From positions 1-64,000 of the forward strand of contig CAUJNA010000497.1 of the NCBI GenBank assembly GCA_963377175.1: a stretch of 64,000 bases of DNA, read 5' to 3'. Made by a program: the position numbers and the translations under genes. Position 1 is the stretch's first letter. Each line of letters begins with the position of its first letter. The DNA comes from Effrenium voratum. Taxonomy: Eukaryota; Sar; Dinophyceae; Suessiales; Symbiodiniaceae. Positions 41,801 to 53,913 of this stretch are shown in pieces. A model generated the notes under the pieces. The model searched no databases and was not told where the DNA came from. It saw only the letters and a program-made list of their open reading frames with translations.

Positions 41801-42350
41801 TCGGGTAGGCCAGGGCGGCCACTCTGAGGGTGTATTTTTTCTTGTTGTATATATACATATATACATGTTGAAATTATAGCGGTTCGACGCGGCAAAGTCT
41901 GTCAGCTATCATAAATGGCAAACAGTTTGCAGGTTCAGTTTAACAACAGTCTTTGCAGAACAGCCTTTCACTATATATATATATTGTGTTATTTTCTTAA
42001 AAAGGTTGCTGTCTCCTTCTGGGCCCAGGGGAGTCTTAGTATATATACATATACTATATAGCTGTGCGACGTGTTGCCTACCATGTATAGGGATTGATCA
42101 AGTTCAATAATCGTCTTTTTGGCCAGGGTCCGTCACCATTTTTGGGATTCACCCATTGACATGGTTCGAAGGTGAGCTTCTAAGACACTTGCACTCTTCA
42201 ACGCACCCTTGATTTCCCAAGTTCAAAGGTCCTCACTGTCTTCAACCCTTGATCCCCCCAAACACATCAAATATTCATGTGTGGGGCGTAACGGGGCTGC
42301 TTGGTGACGGATGCCCTGATAAGACTGCAAGGGGAAATATTTAGTATACC
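41800..42350. other. No gene seen
   Basis: AT-rich stretch with short TA tracts near 41850-41865, 41973-41984 and 42040-42060. Confidence 0.5.
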
Positions 42351-42379
42351 TGGATTCACCTCTTCGAAGATCTATACTT

Positions 42380-42650
42380 TAGTGTTGGGCCGTCCCTCTG
42401 CTGTAAGGACTTGGGGTCCAAGCGTGCTCGATCGCCTCTGCTATGGTCTTCACGCAGGCGTGGGCCAGGGATGATCGAAGCCCCATTGGCCGGTATATGG
42501 CATACAGGTCGCCGGTCATAGGTGCCGCCTTGTTTGTTGCGGCTATGTCCGAGCAACATAGTGTCAAGCCCGTAGGTGTCCATTTCAGCCGAGCCCTCCG
42601 GGACACATTGGGCCGCAAGATATGGCCAATGTCAAACTCCTTCAGCGCCC
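42380..42650 (-). repeat. Dispersed repeat with coding relic, copy 1
   Basis: Shares blocks with 45950-46200 in the same orientation, including GATGATCGAAGCCCCA and GTGTCAAGCCCGTAGG. The minus strand of this copy reads SDIAATNKAAPMTGDLYAIY then RPMGLRSSLAHACVKTIAEA, which looks protein-like. The other copy keeps only parts. Probably fragments of a transposon-borne coding region, family unknown. Confidence 0.45.
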
Positions 42651-43149
42651 ACAGCTAGTGTCGTTGGACCTTGATATTCCGAATGTGAACAACTACATAT
42701 ATAATATTAGGGATCAGTCGACTAAAGATATGCTGACATGTGTGCAAACTTCAATGTTATATCGTAGGCAATTGCTTACAAACAGACATGCATGTATATT
42801 CGATCGTGCATTTTCAATCGCCGGCCATCGCAAAATGCGTTTTTTTAGACTAACCAAGATAGCTGAGTGTTGGGTCCTGTAGAGGGTAAATGGGAAACCA
42901 AGCCCAAAACCAACAACACACGCCACGAGACCAACGGTCGACCTGCCCAGGCTGCCTTTGCGTGTGCTCGAAGTCTGGGCTGGCTAGACCTGAGGACCGT
43001 CCAGGGAAGTGGATGTGTGACATGCGTACATGCGGGGTACCAATTCACATGTCCCATCATTCAAATTTAAGGGCCCTATGTAGCATCTGTGGGATGTAGC
43101 ATTCAGTGCCTCCTAGTTCTCTATGTTGAATGCCAGATGGTACACTCTG

Positions 43150-43829
43150 TAATGTTGGACCCTCTTTACACGACCCCCCCCCCCCCCCGAACAGTGGAGC
43201 CAGTCTGCTGGACCCTCTTTAGAGAAATTCCTGAATGTTTGGGAGGGACAGTACTTACTTTAGTATTGCCAATTCTACTTCAGTATTGCCAAGGCCCCCT
43301 CTCAGATTCCCAGTACTTACTTTAGCATTGCCAGTTCTACTTTAGTATTGCCAAGGCCCCCTCTCATATTCCCAGTACTTACTTTAGTATTGCTACTTTA
43401 GTATTGCCAAGGCCCCCTCTCAGATTCCCAGTATTCAATTTAGCATTGCCAATTCTAATTTAGCAGGGAAGAGCCTGTTTTTCAGCAACCCCCAAACCCA
43501 GTTGGACACTAAAGAGGACCCCAAAACAGTCAGACTAAAGAGGATCAGGGGCTCTTGTGGGCAACGCCCTTTGTGTGATTGGTTGCCCTTACTTTTTTGT
43601 AAAGATGTTATCTTAAATTTGATGGTTTGGGGGCCACTTGAAACAATATGTCCGGATTTGTTTGCCCGTTGTGCTTGCCTGACTCTTTTGGCCAGTTGTT
43701 TCTTGCCCGGATTTTTTCCGGCATTTGTTTACCGCAAACACAATTGCCACTTCCGAGGACCCGAAAACCAGTCACAAGATCCTGAATTGCAAAAACAATT
43801 TGCCACAATAGAAGATACTGCTAACATTA
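43150..43829 (+). mobile_element. ~690-bp dispersed element, copy 1
   Basis: Same orientation and about 90% alike by eye to 56639-57339. Starts TAATGTTGGACCCTCTTTAC, has a C-run, then three to four ~62-bp units (CAGTACTTACTTTAGCATTG...), then a unique part. Ends with AACATTA, the complement of the start. No coding capacity. Looks like a non-autonomous inverted-repeat element with an internal minisatellite. Confidence 0.7.
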
Positions 43830-43895
43830 GGGGGGGGGCTGTTGAAGTCACACGCTTGCATGGTCGGTTGTTTACTTGGCTGCCATGTAATGTTG

Positions 43896-43896
43896 T

Positions 43897-43928
<32 letters not shown>

Positions 43929-43930
43929 TA
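43896..43930. repeat. TA microsatellite
   Basis: Alternating TA with ATG interruptions. Confidence 0.9.
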
Positions 43931-44473
43931 TTTGTCGTCATCCGTGCAAACTTAGCTGGTGCTGTGCTTGTTGGTTTGGATGATTTCCAGATCCTGGAAC
44001 ATCGAAAAGACACCCCTGAAACATGTGGCAAGAGGAAGGGCATCCAAATCCTGGAGTCACTCATATGTTGTTTGTTGTCCTGGGTAGCTCATGTGCAATT
44101 CTGTGTGCATTATGCGTTTGTCCCCTCACTAAATGGCTAAAGGGGAACCATGCATGCATGCTGATGATCCGGTCCTCCCGACAGCCTTTTGGATTCCCTA
44201 TGTAGTTGGTTCAAGTATGGGTCACTTGAACCAATTATAACTTGTCATGGTTTGTCGCATGAAGGTAGACGTGGTGAGGGGGCATTGTCACATTGGATCA
44301 GTTTAAGGAGTCGGCTACAGCCTTGGATTCCCTGTTCAACTATATATGTGTATAGGTGCTTTGTTGCAAAGGAGGAGGAATATCACCTTGGCTCGGCTAA
44401 AGGGGTCAGCACAGCAATTGGATTATGTTGTTAGTTCAAGTATGGGCCACAAACCCTATATATATATACACTG

Positions 44474-45620
44474 CAAGCTCGGGACGCGTGTAGCTTCTTC
44501 TTGCAAAGTCTTAGGGAGAAGTTCTGCGGGAAAGCTGAAGACTTACAGTGTTTGCGGCGCACCGGCGCCGGGGGCGCGTACCGGCGCCGGCACGCCCTTG
44601 TGCCAAAGCGGCAGCGTTTGCAAGTTCGGACTCGCGTAGCTTCTTCTGGCAAAGTTTGAGGGAAAAGTCACTTGTGACGCTCCCCCTCGAGTCAAAGCGA
44701 CAGCTAGTCTGACCCCTCCAGCTTTGCACGTTTGACCAGCGCGCATAGGAAGTAACGTGGGACTGGGGGGGTCAGATGCAAGCGACTCAATTGCGCATGT
44801 GTTTTCGTCTGTGGTCCTACGCGGCATCTTTTGTTTCTGGGAGACTGCCTGCCTTGCTTTCTGCGCGCCCTTGTGTGTGTTCATCTGTTCGCGTGGCTTC
44901 TGGTTGCAGTGTCTGAGCGGGAAGTTTGGCGAGAGAAGCTTGCTTGCGAGCACCGGCGCCCCCGGCGCCGGTACGCCAAGGGCGCCCGGTCGGGCCAAAG
45001 CGGGAACTCTTGCGAGCTCGGACGCGTGCAGCTTCTTCTTGCAAAGTCTTAGGGAGAAGTTCTGCGAGAAAGCTGAAGACTTACAATGTTTGCGGCGCAC
45101 CGGCGCCGGGGGCGTACCGGCGCCGGCACGCCCTTGTGCCAAAGCGGCAGCGTTTGCAAGTTCGGACTCGCGTAGCTTCTTCTGGCAAAGTTTGAGGGAA
45201 AAGTCACTTGTGGCGCTCCCCTCGAGTCAAAGCAACAGCTAGTCTGACCCCTCCAGCTTTGCACGCTTGACCAGCGCGCCAAGGAAGTAACGTGGGACTG
45301 GGGAGGTCAGATGCAAGCGACTCAACTGCGCATGTGTTTTCGTCTGTGGTCCTACGCGGCATCTTTTGTTTCTGGGAGACTGCCTGCCTTGCTTTCTGCG
45401 CGCCCTTGTGTGTGTTTCCTCTGTTCGCGTGGCTTCTGGTTGCAGTGTCTGAGCGGGAGTTTGGCGAGAGAAGCTTGCTTGCGAGCACCGGCGCCCCCGG
45501 CGCCGGTACGCCAAGGGCGCCCGGTCGGGCCAAAGCGGGAACTCTGGCGAGCTCGGACGCGTGTAGCTTCTTCTTGCAAAGTCTTAGGAAGAAGTTCTTT
45601 GAAGGAAGCTCAAGACTGAT
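44474..45620. repeat. ~536-bp tandem duplication, about 2.1 copies
   Basis: AGCTTCTTCTTGCAAAGTCT recurs at 44492, 45030 and 45565 (spacing 538 and 535). Each unit holds self-complementary GC-rich blocks of the form CACCGGCGCCGG...CCGGCGCCGGTA, a shorter internal near-repeat of the AGCTTCTTCTxGCAAAGT block, and CTTGTGTGTGTT. Open frames on both strands follow the duplication and have no recognisable product. Confidence 0.85.
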
Positions 45621-45949
45621 GGTGTTGGGCGCACCGGCGCGCCTTGGTGCCAAAAGCGGCAATGTTGGCACCACCTCGGCGTTGCACCACCTCGGCATTG
45701 CATTCCCTGAGTTCATGGACCATTTGTATGTCTGAGAACCCCTCGGGCTGCCCAGTAGCTTGCCAAGCCAAAACATACTGTACGACCATCATTTTGAAAA
45801 CATGGGGCGAACTTTCGGGGGACTGATCGTATGTGGGGGGATCCGATTATACATAAGGGCTGCCGATGATCGCCGCCACATACGTTGCGTCCACTTGCTC
45901 AAGCACAAGTCAGCTTGACAAAGCTCGATCCAGGATCGTTCAGGGTCGC

Positions 45950-46200
45950 GCATGTAAGGACTGGATATACTGTCCTCGTGCTGTATGTGGACGTCTGTGG
46001 TTCTCACGGTTTGCCCGGGTGCGGGCCCCAGTGAGATGATCGAAGCCCCACTGGACCGTATTCGTCACGGGAAAGACGGCGATGTAGTTACCACCCTGTT
46101 TGGTGGGGCTATTCCCCAGAGCCAGGGTGTCAAGCCCGTAGGCGTCCATCTCATCCGACTCCTCATGGGCACATTCGGCTGCGAGACGTGGCCAGCGCCA
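45950..46200 (-). repeat. Dispersed repeat with coding relic, copy 2
   Basis: Diverged partner of 42380-42650 (shared GATGATCGAAGCCCCA, GTGTCAAGCCCGTAGG and flanking blocks). The minus strand reads MDAYGLDTLALGNSPTKQGG against MDTYGLDTMLLGHSRNKQGG in copy 1. Confidence 0.5.
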
Positions 46201-46553
46201 AACTTCGGCAGCGCTATTTATTTATTCATTTATCGACTTTATTTACGTTAATGGAAACATGTTACATGGGGCTTCGAACTATTTTTTGGGAAACATCAAT
46301 ATTTAGCTGGAGAACGAGTTAGGGAACACCCCGAAAACGAGATAGGGCAAACAAGCATGGCCTATGCATGGCAGATGTGTCGCATTTTTCCTCAGCAAAA
46401 ACGGCCGTGTTAAAACGAGTCCCAAAACGAGTTCAAAACGAGATCAAAACAAGTCCCCCCAAGTCTTCCAAGCGACCAGTGGCCCCTTTTGCCGGCCCAA
46501 GAATTACTTTTCGCACCTTGGTTTCTGAGATGCAATTCTAACGAAATGTTTGT

Positions 46554-46599
46554 GGATGCGATTCGGTCCCGGCGAAGCACCAGGTTCCTCACCACATCC
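46554..46599 (-). repeat. 46-nt stem-forming repeat, inverted copy
   Basis: Complement reads GGATGTGGTGAGGAACCTGG...CGCATCC. Outer stem GGATGTG/CGCATCC (one T-G wobble) encloses the hairpin CCTGG-TGCTTCG-CCGGG. Flank CAAACATTTCGTTAG and a block with GGCTCCGTGACCGC are shared with the copies at 50.3-50.7 kb. Confidence 0.7.
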
Positions 46600-46649
46600 C
46601 CAAACTAAAACATACTGCGGTCACGGAGCCCCATCCTTCATTACTTAAG

Positions 46650-47390
46650 CTCGTCTTCTTCTTCTGGCTTGAGACTTGATACAAAACGATTGCCGCGTTG
46701 CAAAACGAGATCAGCTAGGGATCGCAAGCGGGTGCGGGGTTGGAAAGCGAGTCAGGAACACCCGTCCATTAGGCCATGTAACAAATAAAAGCCGCAGAAT
46801 GACACCCTGCTTTCCAGGGAAAAAACCTGAAGTGCCCCAACAAACTACTGAAGGTGCCGCGGTGGCAGGGGAAGCTTCTAGCTAGTGGGGAATTGATCAC
46901 TGCTACGGCAAAGCCCCAACCATCAGGAAACTACAGGGACTTTGACAGGACGTGTATCGACACAATTTGCAGGTCTGAGTCGAATATGAGGCTGCCACTT
47001 TAAAAGGTGTGTCTGTCAAGGGAAACCAAAAGGAAAAGCACCATGTTACGGGGGTCCCATGAAAAAGACACGCACATTTGGCTACACATAGTTCCTCCGT
47101 GGTATAGACACATATAGACATATAAAACTGGTGGGGGAAAGAATGCAACTTTGGTCCAGACCTATCGGGTTGGCCAGCCAGCAGCTGGCCGGCCAGCCTG
47201 GACCCTACGTCTCAAAGCAAAGAGATAGACACCCAAAGTGGCTGCCCTTTTATTTTGACATGGTTTTTAGTCCTGGGCAAATCCTTTCGGACAGGTGCTT
47301 TGTCAAACATCCGATGTTGACATAATCTCAGGTTGGACACGCACAGTTCACCCAGACATGTTCCCCTGTTTGCATGGTTCAGCACCTGGG
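46650..47390. other. No confident gene
   Basis: Short open frames only. Confidence 0.45.
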
Positions 47391-47394
47391 CCGA

Positions 47395-48120
47395 TTGAAT
47401 CTCTATGCTTCTGCGGGAATGAGGGAATGACCCCAAAAGTTTCCAGATGGTTTGAATCTGTATGTTTCTCAGATAATGAGGGAATGACCCCAAAACCGCC
47501 AAACCAGCGCCCTGTACTTCCTGGTCAGGTGCATTGAGACGCAATTTCCGTCTTACAGTCCAGGTGTCAACATGCGGTCTATGTGAGATGGTCACAGGCA
47601 ACCTTACGGATTCCAGATCCACGCCATGTGCCATGTTCAAAACTCCTGACTGCTTGGCCGATTGGGTCATGGTTCCCTTATAGTAGGAATATTCTGAGGT
47701 TTATTGTTCGGATCCTTGCGACCAAATTGGGTCCGACCATCCCGATCGTTGACCATCCTTGCAAAGGAACCATGGCATGGACGAAGAGTTGGGTTTGTCT
47801 CAAAGCATAGAAAGGACAGAAGCACCGCTTCGAATACCATCGAAGCCCAGCTTTAACTTGAGTCTGTTCGCTGGTTCTTCATGTCCTGGGGAATGAGGGA
47901 ATGACCCCAATAAACCCTCCCTATAGATGTTTCCCACGGAGTGAGGGAATGACCCCAAAACCGCCAAACCTGCCCCTGTAATTTCCTGATGGATTGAATC
48001 TTTATGTTTCCCGGAATGACCCCGAAACGGCCAAACCAGCCCCTGCATGTACAATTTCCTGTTTGAGTTTTTATGTTTCCCAGGGAATGAGGGAACGACC
48101 CCAAAACCGCCAAACCAGCC
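47395..48120. repeat. Interspersed ~70-bp repeats
   Basis: Five or so copies of a block containing GAATGAGGGAATGACCCC then AAAACCGCCAAACCAG and TGAATCTTTATGTTTCCC, clustered at 47395-47530 and 47885-48120, in one orientation. Confidence 0.7.
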
Positions 48121-48379
48121 GCATGTGAACCCGTTCACCCGGACCTCACTTGCTCCCCCGGTGTAGCCGGAGCGGCCTCGAGCTCCCGTGCCCAGGCAGA
48201 GGTCTCCGCCTGACCTGGCCGGTGGTCGACGCTTAATTCGGAATCAACCGGTAATTCCTTGCAAAACCCACAATATAATATATAGGGCCGATGGCATTTA
48301 TAATTGGTGCAACACTTAAAACGGGCTTTGAGCATCAATGACAATGGAATTCCACCCGGTCCAAACAAAAACATTGGGT

Positions 48380-48720
48380 TTGCAGAGGCGTGGCACCCTG
48401 TGTCACCGGCGTGCTGGGTACCCTGAAAGGGTAATATTTGCTTTTTGGGGACCGTGCCACCCCCGTGTCGCCTGGGGTACCCTGATAGTGCCTGGCACCG
48501 GATCTACAGTGGTCCGCAAAAAACAGTGTGGTTTTCTGCCCGCGCGGGGTCGGGAGAGGCGTGTCGCCCCGTGTCGCCGGCGTGTCGGGGGGGTACCCTT
48601 TAAAGATGCAATGTTCCTTTTGGCTGTACACTTTTTGGGGGACCACCGTGTCACCCCCGTGTCGCCCCCGTGTCGCCTAGGGTACCCTGAACCTGTCTGG
48701 CACCGGATCCAAAGTTATGC
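48380..48720. repeat. ~120-bp degenerate repeat, about 3 copies
   Basis: Shared blocks GTGTCACCCCCGTGTCGCC, GGGTACCCTGA and TGGCACCGGATC occur three times with differing spacers. Confidence 0.65.
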
Positions 48721-48974
48721 CTACAAAACACAACGTGTCGCCTATACCGGGTGCAATCATTGTTGTCACGAGCCCTAAGAAGGCCATTGGATCCACGCAC
48801 AAGCATTGGGGAGAGTCGATGTCTTTTTCGTTGCAGGTTATCCTGCACTTTCGGCGGCTCAGTCAGGAGATGGCACGACTGGGTTTTGTTGCATCATATC
48901 CAGTGGTACTTGAGTGCAATAAAGGAATCACTATTTGTGGTTGCTTCTCTTGTTCGAACGGACTGGGCCTCAAC

Positions 48975-50266
48975 ATGGCTTCCGAGTGGGTGAAGGTGAA
49001 GAAGCCCTCTGATGGCTCGGACGATGATTCCCTGTCCATGGAAGCATCAAGTGCAGGGAGGTCCTCGACAAAGAGTTTTCATGAAGCCGGCCGCTGAACT
49101 CAATTGCTCAGGTTGACATGTGCTACTGATGATTATCAATCCTCCGTTGTCATTTCGGTTGAGCGCATTGCAATTGCAACTGAGGCGAGGGAAGGCAGGC
49201 CAAGAAGGCCAAGCGGGTGCTGTGTGACAAAGGTGTGCGCACCAAGGAAGAATTGAGCGCAATGTCCAAGACGGAGATTCTGGAGCTCTACCAGGCCTGC
49301 GGTAAGACACACTTGTTTTCTGGATTTGCAGTTCAGTGCTGTCGCAAGGCCAGAGGTGCCGCAGCCCGCCTTGCAGCTGCCGAAAGAGCCACGGGATCCC
49401 GTGGCTCGGTAGCTACGCAGAACTACCGGAACACTGTCGCCCTCCGCAGCCTTAGCCTTGTTAGCTTCGAGGAGACAATGGACCGCTTCAAGCTCAGCGT
49501 GCTGGAGATGGCAGATGAAGATGGCGCTGCTCCGCCAGAGACCTTCCACAAGGTTGAGGCACGCTTCTCGGCAAGTGGGAGGTGCACACTGTGCAACAAG
49601 GAAGCGACAGATGGGCACCGTGCGGCTGCCGAGCACAGAAAACGGGTCCAGGAGACCTGCCAGCTTGAAGGGGTCTTGGGAGAGGTGGACTGCCCCCGCA
49701 GATTCGGACTGCACGGAGCTGTTGGCTGCGACACCCTGACAAAGAAGGCCTTGAAAGCCTACTGGGGGCCCAAGATCGGTGAGCTCGCATCCTATTTGCA
49801 GAGGAAGATGGAGCGGGGTGCCAGCCTGAAGTACAAGTACTCTGAGAACAAGCCGGCCATGAACGTTACCACGGACCAGGTGCAGATGCTGGAGACGGTC
49901 ATTGTGCGCTATGGCAGCCAGAAGGGGGGAAAGTACCATCTGCGCGACCAGTGCCTTTCCTGGGGAGATGTTCCAGAGGATCAGGAGGGTGGCGGCACAT
50001 TGTCCGGGTCGGCGTCGTCCGACAGCCTTGCCGCTGATCGTGGCTGGTGGCCGGCTGTGCGCGTCCAGATGGTGGACGGTAGGCTTCACACTGGTGTGCG
50101 CAATGACCGCGACGTCGTCGTGATCATCCTAGTATGCCTATACCAAGCACTAATGGACGAGCCGGCGGCATGGCCTCTTTTTGAGGATGTAGAAGAGCCC
50201 GACGATCTTGCCACTCAGGACTTCACAATCCTGACTGGTCTTTGGGCCCCTGGTCCGGAGTCCTAA
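48975..50266 (+). CDS. Zinc-finger protein gene (C2H2, matrin/U1-like)
   Basis: A likely first exon begins at ATG 48975 (MASEWVKVKKPSDGSDDDSL). The main exon starts after GGCAG at 49199 (AKKAKRVLCDKGVRTKEELS) and stays open to TAA 50264-50266. Counted from 49217, residues 123-140 form CTLCNKEATDGHRAAAEH (CX2CX7HX5H), followed by RKRV, the layout of matrin/U1-type fingers that bind RNA or DNA. The rest is helix-rich then acidic, without a known domain. A 30-nt GTAAG...TTTGCAG stretch (49302-49331) is AT-rich within a GC-rich exon and may be an ultra-short intron; being a multiple of three it does not change the frame. The join between first and main exon is not phase-proven. Confidence 0.6.
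49302..49331 (+). other. Candidate ultra-short intron, 30 nt
   Basis: Begins GTAAGAC and ends GGATTTGCAG, both strong splice motifs, with a pyrimidine-rich middle. About 40% GC against about 60% in the flanking exon. Confidence 0.35.
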
Positions 50267-50278
50267 TCCTGCATATAT

Positions 50279-50520
50279 CTGTTGAAGATTGTTGAAGAAA
50301 CGGAGCAAATGCGTTACACTATATTTCTAGTTTCAGTTTGGGGATGTGGTGAGGAACCTGGTGCTTCGCCGGGACCAAATCACATCCACAAACCTCTATC
50401 TGTTGAAGATTGTTGAAGAAACGGAGCAAATGCGTTACACTCATATGATAGTTTCAGTTTGGGGATGTGGTGAGGAACCTGGTGCTTCGCCGGGACCAAA
50501 TCGCATCCACAAACATTTCG
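50279..50520 (+). repeat. 121-bp tandem pair carrying the stem-forming repeat
   Basis: CTGTTGAAGATTGTTGAAGA begins at 50279 and again at 50400. Each unit contains one 46-nt stem-forming repeat: 50342-50387 with stem GGATGTG/CACATCC, and 50463-50508 with stem GGATGTG/CGCATCC. Confidence 0.85.
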
Positions 50521-50665
50521 TTAGTAATGAAGGATGGGGCTCCGTGACCGCAGTGGTGTGCCTACCATATTTTGTCACTGAGGCACCAAAGCTCACAAAA
50601 TGTTTTACAGTTTCAGTATATGTTCAGTTTCAGTATGTTTATTATATATGTATGTTTTAGTTTGG

Positions 50666-50711
50666 GGATGTGGTGAGGAACCTGGTGCTTCGCCGGGACC
50701 GAACCACATCC
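50666..50711 (+). repeat. 46-nt stem-forming repeat, third direct copy
   Basis: GGATGTGG...CCACATCC, an eight-pair outer stem around the same inner hairpin CCTGG-TGCTTCG-CCGGG. Followed by ACAAACATTTCGTTAG as in the other copies. Confidence 0.75.
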
Positions 50712-50769
50712 ACAAACATTTCGTTAGTAGTGAGGGATGGTGCTCCTTGACCGCCTTGGTGTGGCTATG

Positions 50770-51565
50770 TGTGGCTAATTGTGGCTACCACTTTCGTACT
50801 ATAGCTTCGCGCCGAAGCTGTGCCTTCTATAAGAGCAGCTTTTGACACTGCTCAAAGCTCATTTGGACGCGCTGCTTCCTGGGATAGGCTCAATGCATGT
50901 TGCGCAGCAGAAAGATGCAGAAAGTGTTTGTGCAAATTTACTGGTCTTGCTGAACTTGAGTAGACAGCTCTGTATCTTGCCCACAGTGGCAGTGCCTACA
51001 TATTTTGGTTTTGTGAAAAGAATTCGGAAGAACTGACTAGAAGCCACAAATCCCTCACCTCCTGATTCAATACAGCAATATGCATCATATCCGGTGATAC
51101 TTGAGTGCAATAAAGGAATCCCTGATGGCCATGTGTATCCATTTGTGGCTGCTCCTCTGGCTCGAACGGACAGATTTGGTTAAAACATACCCAATATCCA
51201 TTTCCTTTCCATTTCCATTTCCTATAAAGATGTTTTTTTGTTGTGGGATTTTGTTTTTTGGTTGTGGCTTGGATTTTGTGTTTTGTCGCGGTTTCAGCGT
51301 CGTCTCTCAATGGAAAGTATATTTGCAGTGAACCCCGGGCCTGAAACTGGGGCCCTATGTCGATCTGCAATGTTATTTGGTTCTGCGATTCATGGTAGGG
51401 ATTCATTTGGTGGCATGCCCTTGTCAAAACAATTTGTTCCTTCGAATATCATGCCTTGCTCAAGCGGGCGCATGCATGCACCCATAGATTACCGTTCTGC
51501 GAAGGCCGGGCAAGGCAGCGCTTGTGTGTGTGTGCCCCTAGTGGCAAACCCATCACTGCAAGGCA
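50770..51565. other. No gene seen; probable 5' region of the next gene
   Basis: T-rich stretch 51190-51300 and short frames. No exon supported. Confidence 0.4.
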
Positions 51566-53913
51566 ATGGCGGACAAAGGTCATGCTGGAGCACGGCCTGT
51601 TGCGACGCCAGTGCGAGGCCCGGCAGCAGACGGTCAGGGTGACATCCCGGCCGGCGACACGCTGGCAGTGCGCACTAAGAGGCTCCTGGAAAGGAACGGG
51701 CTAGCCAAGCAGGCGGCGCAACCTCAGCCACCACAGCAAGCACCGGCATCTGAGGAACCCAAGCCCAAGAAGTCAAAGACTGCAGCCGCCAAGGTGGGTG
51801 AGGAACACTTGCAGCCGCCAAGAGGAGATGCACAGAAGCATAGGAAGCCCAGGGAGTCCAGCGACGCCAATGGTGCTGGTCAGCAGCAACAGCAGCCGCA
51901 GCAGCCCAAGGTAGGAGATGATCATACGCAGAAGAAGCCCAAGGGGCCCAAGTCCACCAATGCCAAGGAGCCTCTGAAGCAGCAGTCGCCTAGGGAAAGA
52001 GATGACACGAAGCAGAAGAAGCAGGCCAATGAGCCCACGACCACTGATCCCAAGGATGCCGATAAGCAGCAACAGCAGCAGCAGCAGCCAGAAGGAGGAT
52101 GTAAGCAGAAGCAGAAACAGAAGCCCCATGAGCCCACGACCACTGACGCCGGGGAGGCTGAGCAGCAGCAGCAGCCGAAGGGAGAAGAGCACAAGCAGAA
52201 GCAGGCCAAGCTGGCCACGGCCGCTGGTGCCCAGGAGCAGCAGCAGCCGAAGGGAGGAGATGATCAGAAGCAAAAGAAAAGGGCTAAGGATGCGGAGAAG
52301 CCGAAGAAGAAGGCCAAGGAGGCCACCGCCACTGATGCCGAGAAGCAGCAGCCAAAGGGAGATGAGCAGAAGCAGAAGAGGAAGCCCACGGGGCCAGCGA
52401 CCGCCGATGCTGAGGAGGCCAAGAAGGCCAAGACCGCCGAGGTGGCTGCAGAGCAGCAGCAGCCGAAGAAAGGACCTGATCAGAAGCAGAAGAAGGAGGA
52501 GGTGGCTGCAGAGCAGCAGCAGCCGAAGAAAGGAGCTGATCAGAAGCAGAAGAAGGAGGAGGCCACCGCCACTGATGCTAAGGAACAGCAGCAGCCGAAG
52601 CAAGGAACTGAGCAGAGGCAGAAGAAGCAGGTCAAGGAAGCCACGGCCACTGATGCTGACAGCAGCAGCTGCCGAAGGGAGGAGATGAGCAGAAGCAGCA
52701 GAAGAAGAGGGCCAAGGATGCCACCACCACTGGTGCCAAGAAGCAGCAGCGGCCGAAGGGAGGAGATGTGCAGATGCAGAAGATGGCCAATGATGCCATG
52801 ACCACTGATGCCCAGCAGCAGCAGCCGAAGGGAGGAGATGCGCAGAAGCAGAAGAAGCCCAAGGGGCCCAAGACCTCCGATGCCAAGGAGGCTGGGGATC
52901 AGCAGCAGCTGAAGGGAGGAGATGATCAGAAGCAGCAGAAGAAGGGCAAGGAGACCACCACTGCTGATGCCAAGGAGCAGCAGCAGCTGAAGGGAGGAGA
53001 TGAGAAGAAGCAGACGAAGGCCAATGAGGCCACTACTGCTGGTGCCCAGGAGCAGCAGCAGCCGAAGGGAGGAGATGTGCAGAAGGAGCCCACGAGGCCA
53101 GTGAGGCTGAGGAGCCGCGAGGAGATCATAACCAGAAGAAGCCCACGGAGCCCAACACCACGGACACCAAGGAAGCTGATGAGCCGAATGGAGGACATCA
53201 GAAGCAGAAGAAGCCCAATGAGCCCACCAAAGAGCCGCCAAAAGGAGGAGATCAGAAGCGGAAGAAGCCCAAGGAGCCCAAGACCACTGAGACCAATGAG
53301 GCTGAGGAGCCGCGAAAAGATCAGAAGCAGAAGAAGCCCACGGAGCCCAACACCACGGACACCAAGGAAGCTGATGAGCCGAATGGAGGACATCAGAAGC
53401 AGAAGAAGCCCAAGGAGCCCAAGACCACTGAGACCAATGAGGCTGAGGAGCCGCGAAAAGATCAGAAGCAGAAGAAGCGCACGGAGCCCAACACCACGGA
53501 CACCAAGGAAGCTGATGAGCCGAATGGAGGAGATCAGAAGCAGAAGAAGCCCAAGGAGCCCACCAGAGAGGCTGAGGAGCCGCCAAAAGGAGGAGATCAG
53601 AAGCGGAAGAAGCCCAAGGAGCCCAAGACCACTGAGGCCAATGAGGAGCCGCGAGGAGATCAGAAGCAGAAGAAGCCCACGGAGCCCAACACCACGGACA
53701 CCAAGAAGGCAGAAGATCAGAAGCAGAAGAAGCTGCCCAAGACCGCGGATGTGGACACCAAGGAGGCTGACCAGCAGGTGCAGAAGCAGAAGCCCAAGGA
53801 GCCCAAGACCGTGGTCACCAAGGAGGCTGATGAGCATCAGAAGAAGCGTCTTGCGCCGAAGACCCTGGCTGAGCAGCAGCAGCAAAAGTACCAGACCAAC
53901 CAGCCAGGCGGGG
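51566..53913 (+). CDS. Gln/Lys-rich repeat protein gene, large first exon
   Basis: Starts MADKGHAGARPVATPVRGPA; then come 20-35-residue repeats of the type EATATDAKEQQQPKQGTEQ and KGGDQKQKKP, and later TEPNTTDTKEADEPNGG. The repeat frame shifts twice, near 52658 and near 53095, each time as if one base were lost (frames 2, 1, 0). Frames in between give misleading Ser/Arg-rich ORFs. The exon ends at 53913 with a GT donor; one leftover G plus GT of the next exon gives a Gly codon, confirming the last frame. Such Lys/Gln/Pro-rich segments are usually unstructured and nucleic-acid-associated. The two shifts mean either a pseudogene or sequence errors. Confidence 0.7.

Noticed and set aside
43502..44140. 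212-codon ORF at 43.5 kb
   Set aside because: Begins inside the dispersed ~690-bp element and runs through a TA microsatellite; no motif.
51773..53885. Leu-rich minus-strand ORFs of about 280-350 codons
   Set aside because: Complement of CAG/AAG-rich repeats; they read as poly-Leu without membrane-protein features.
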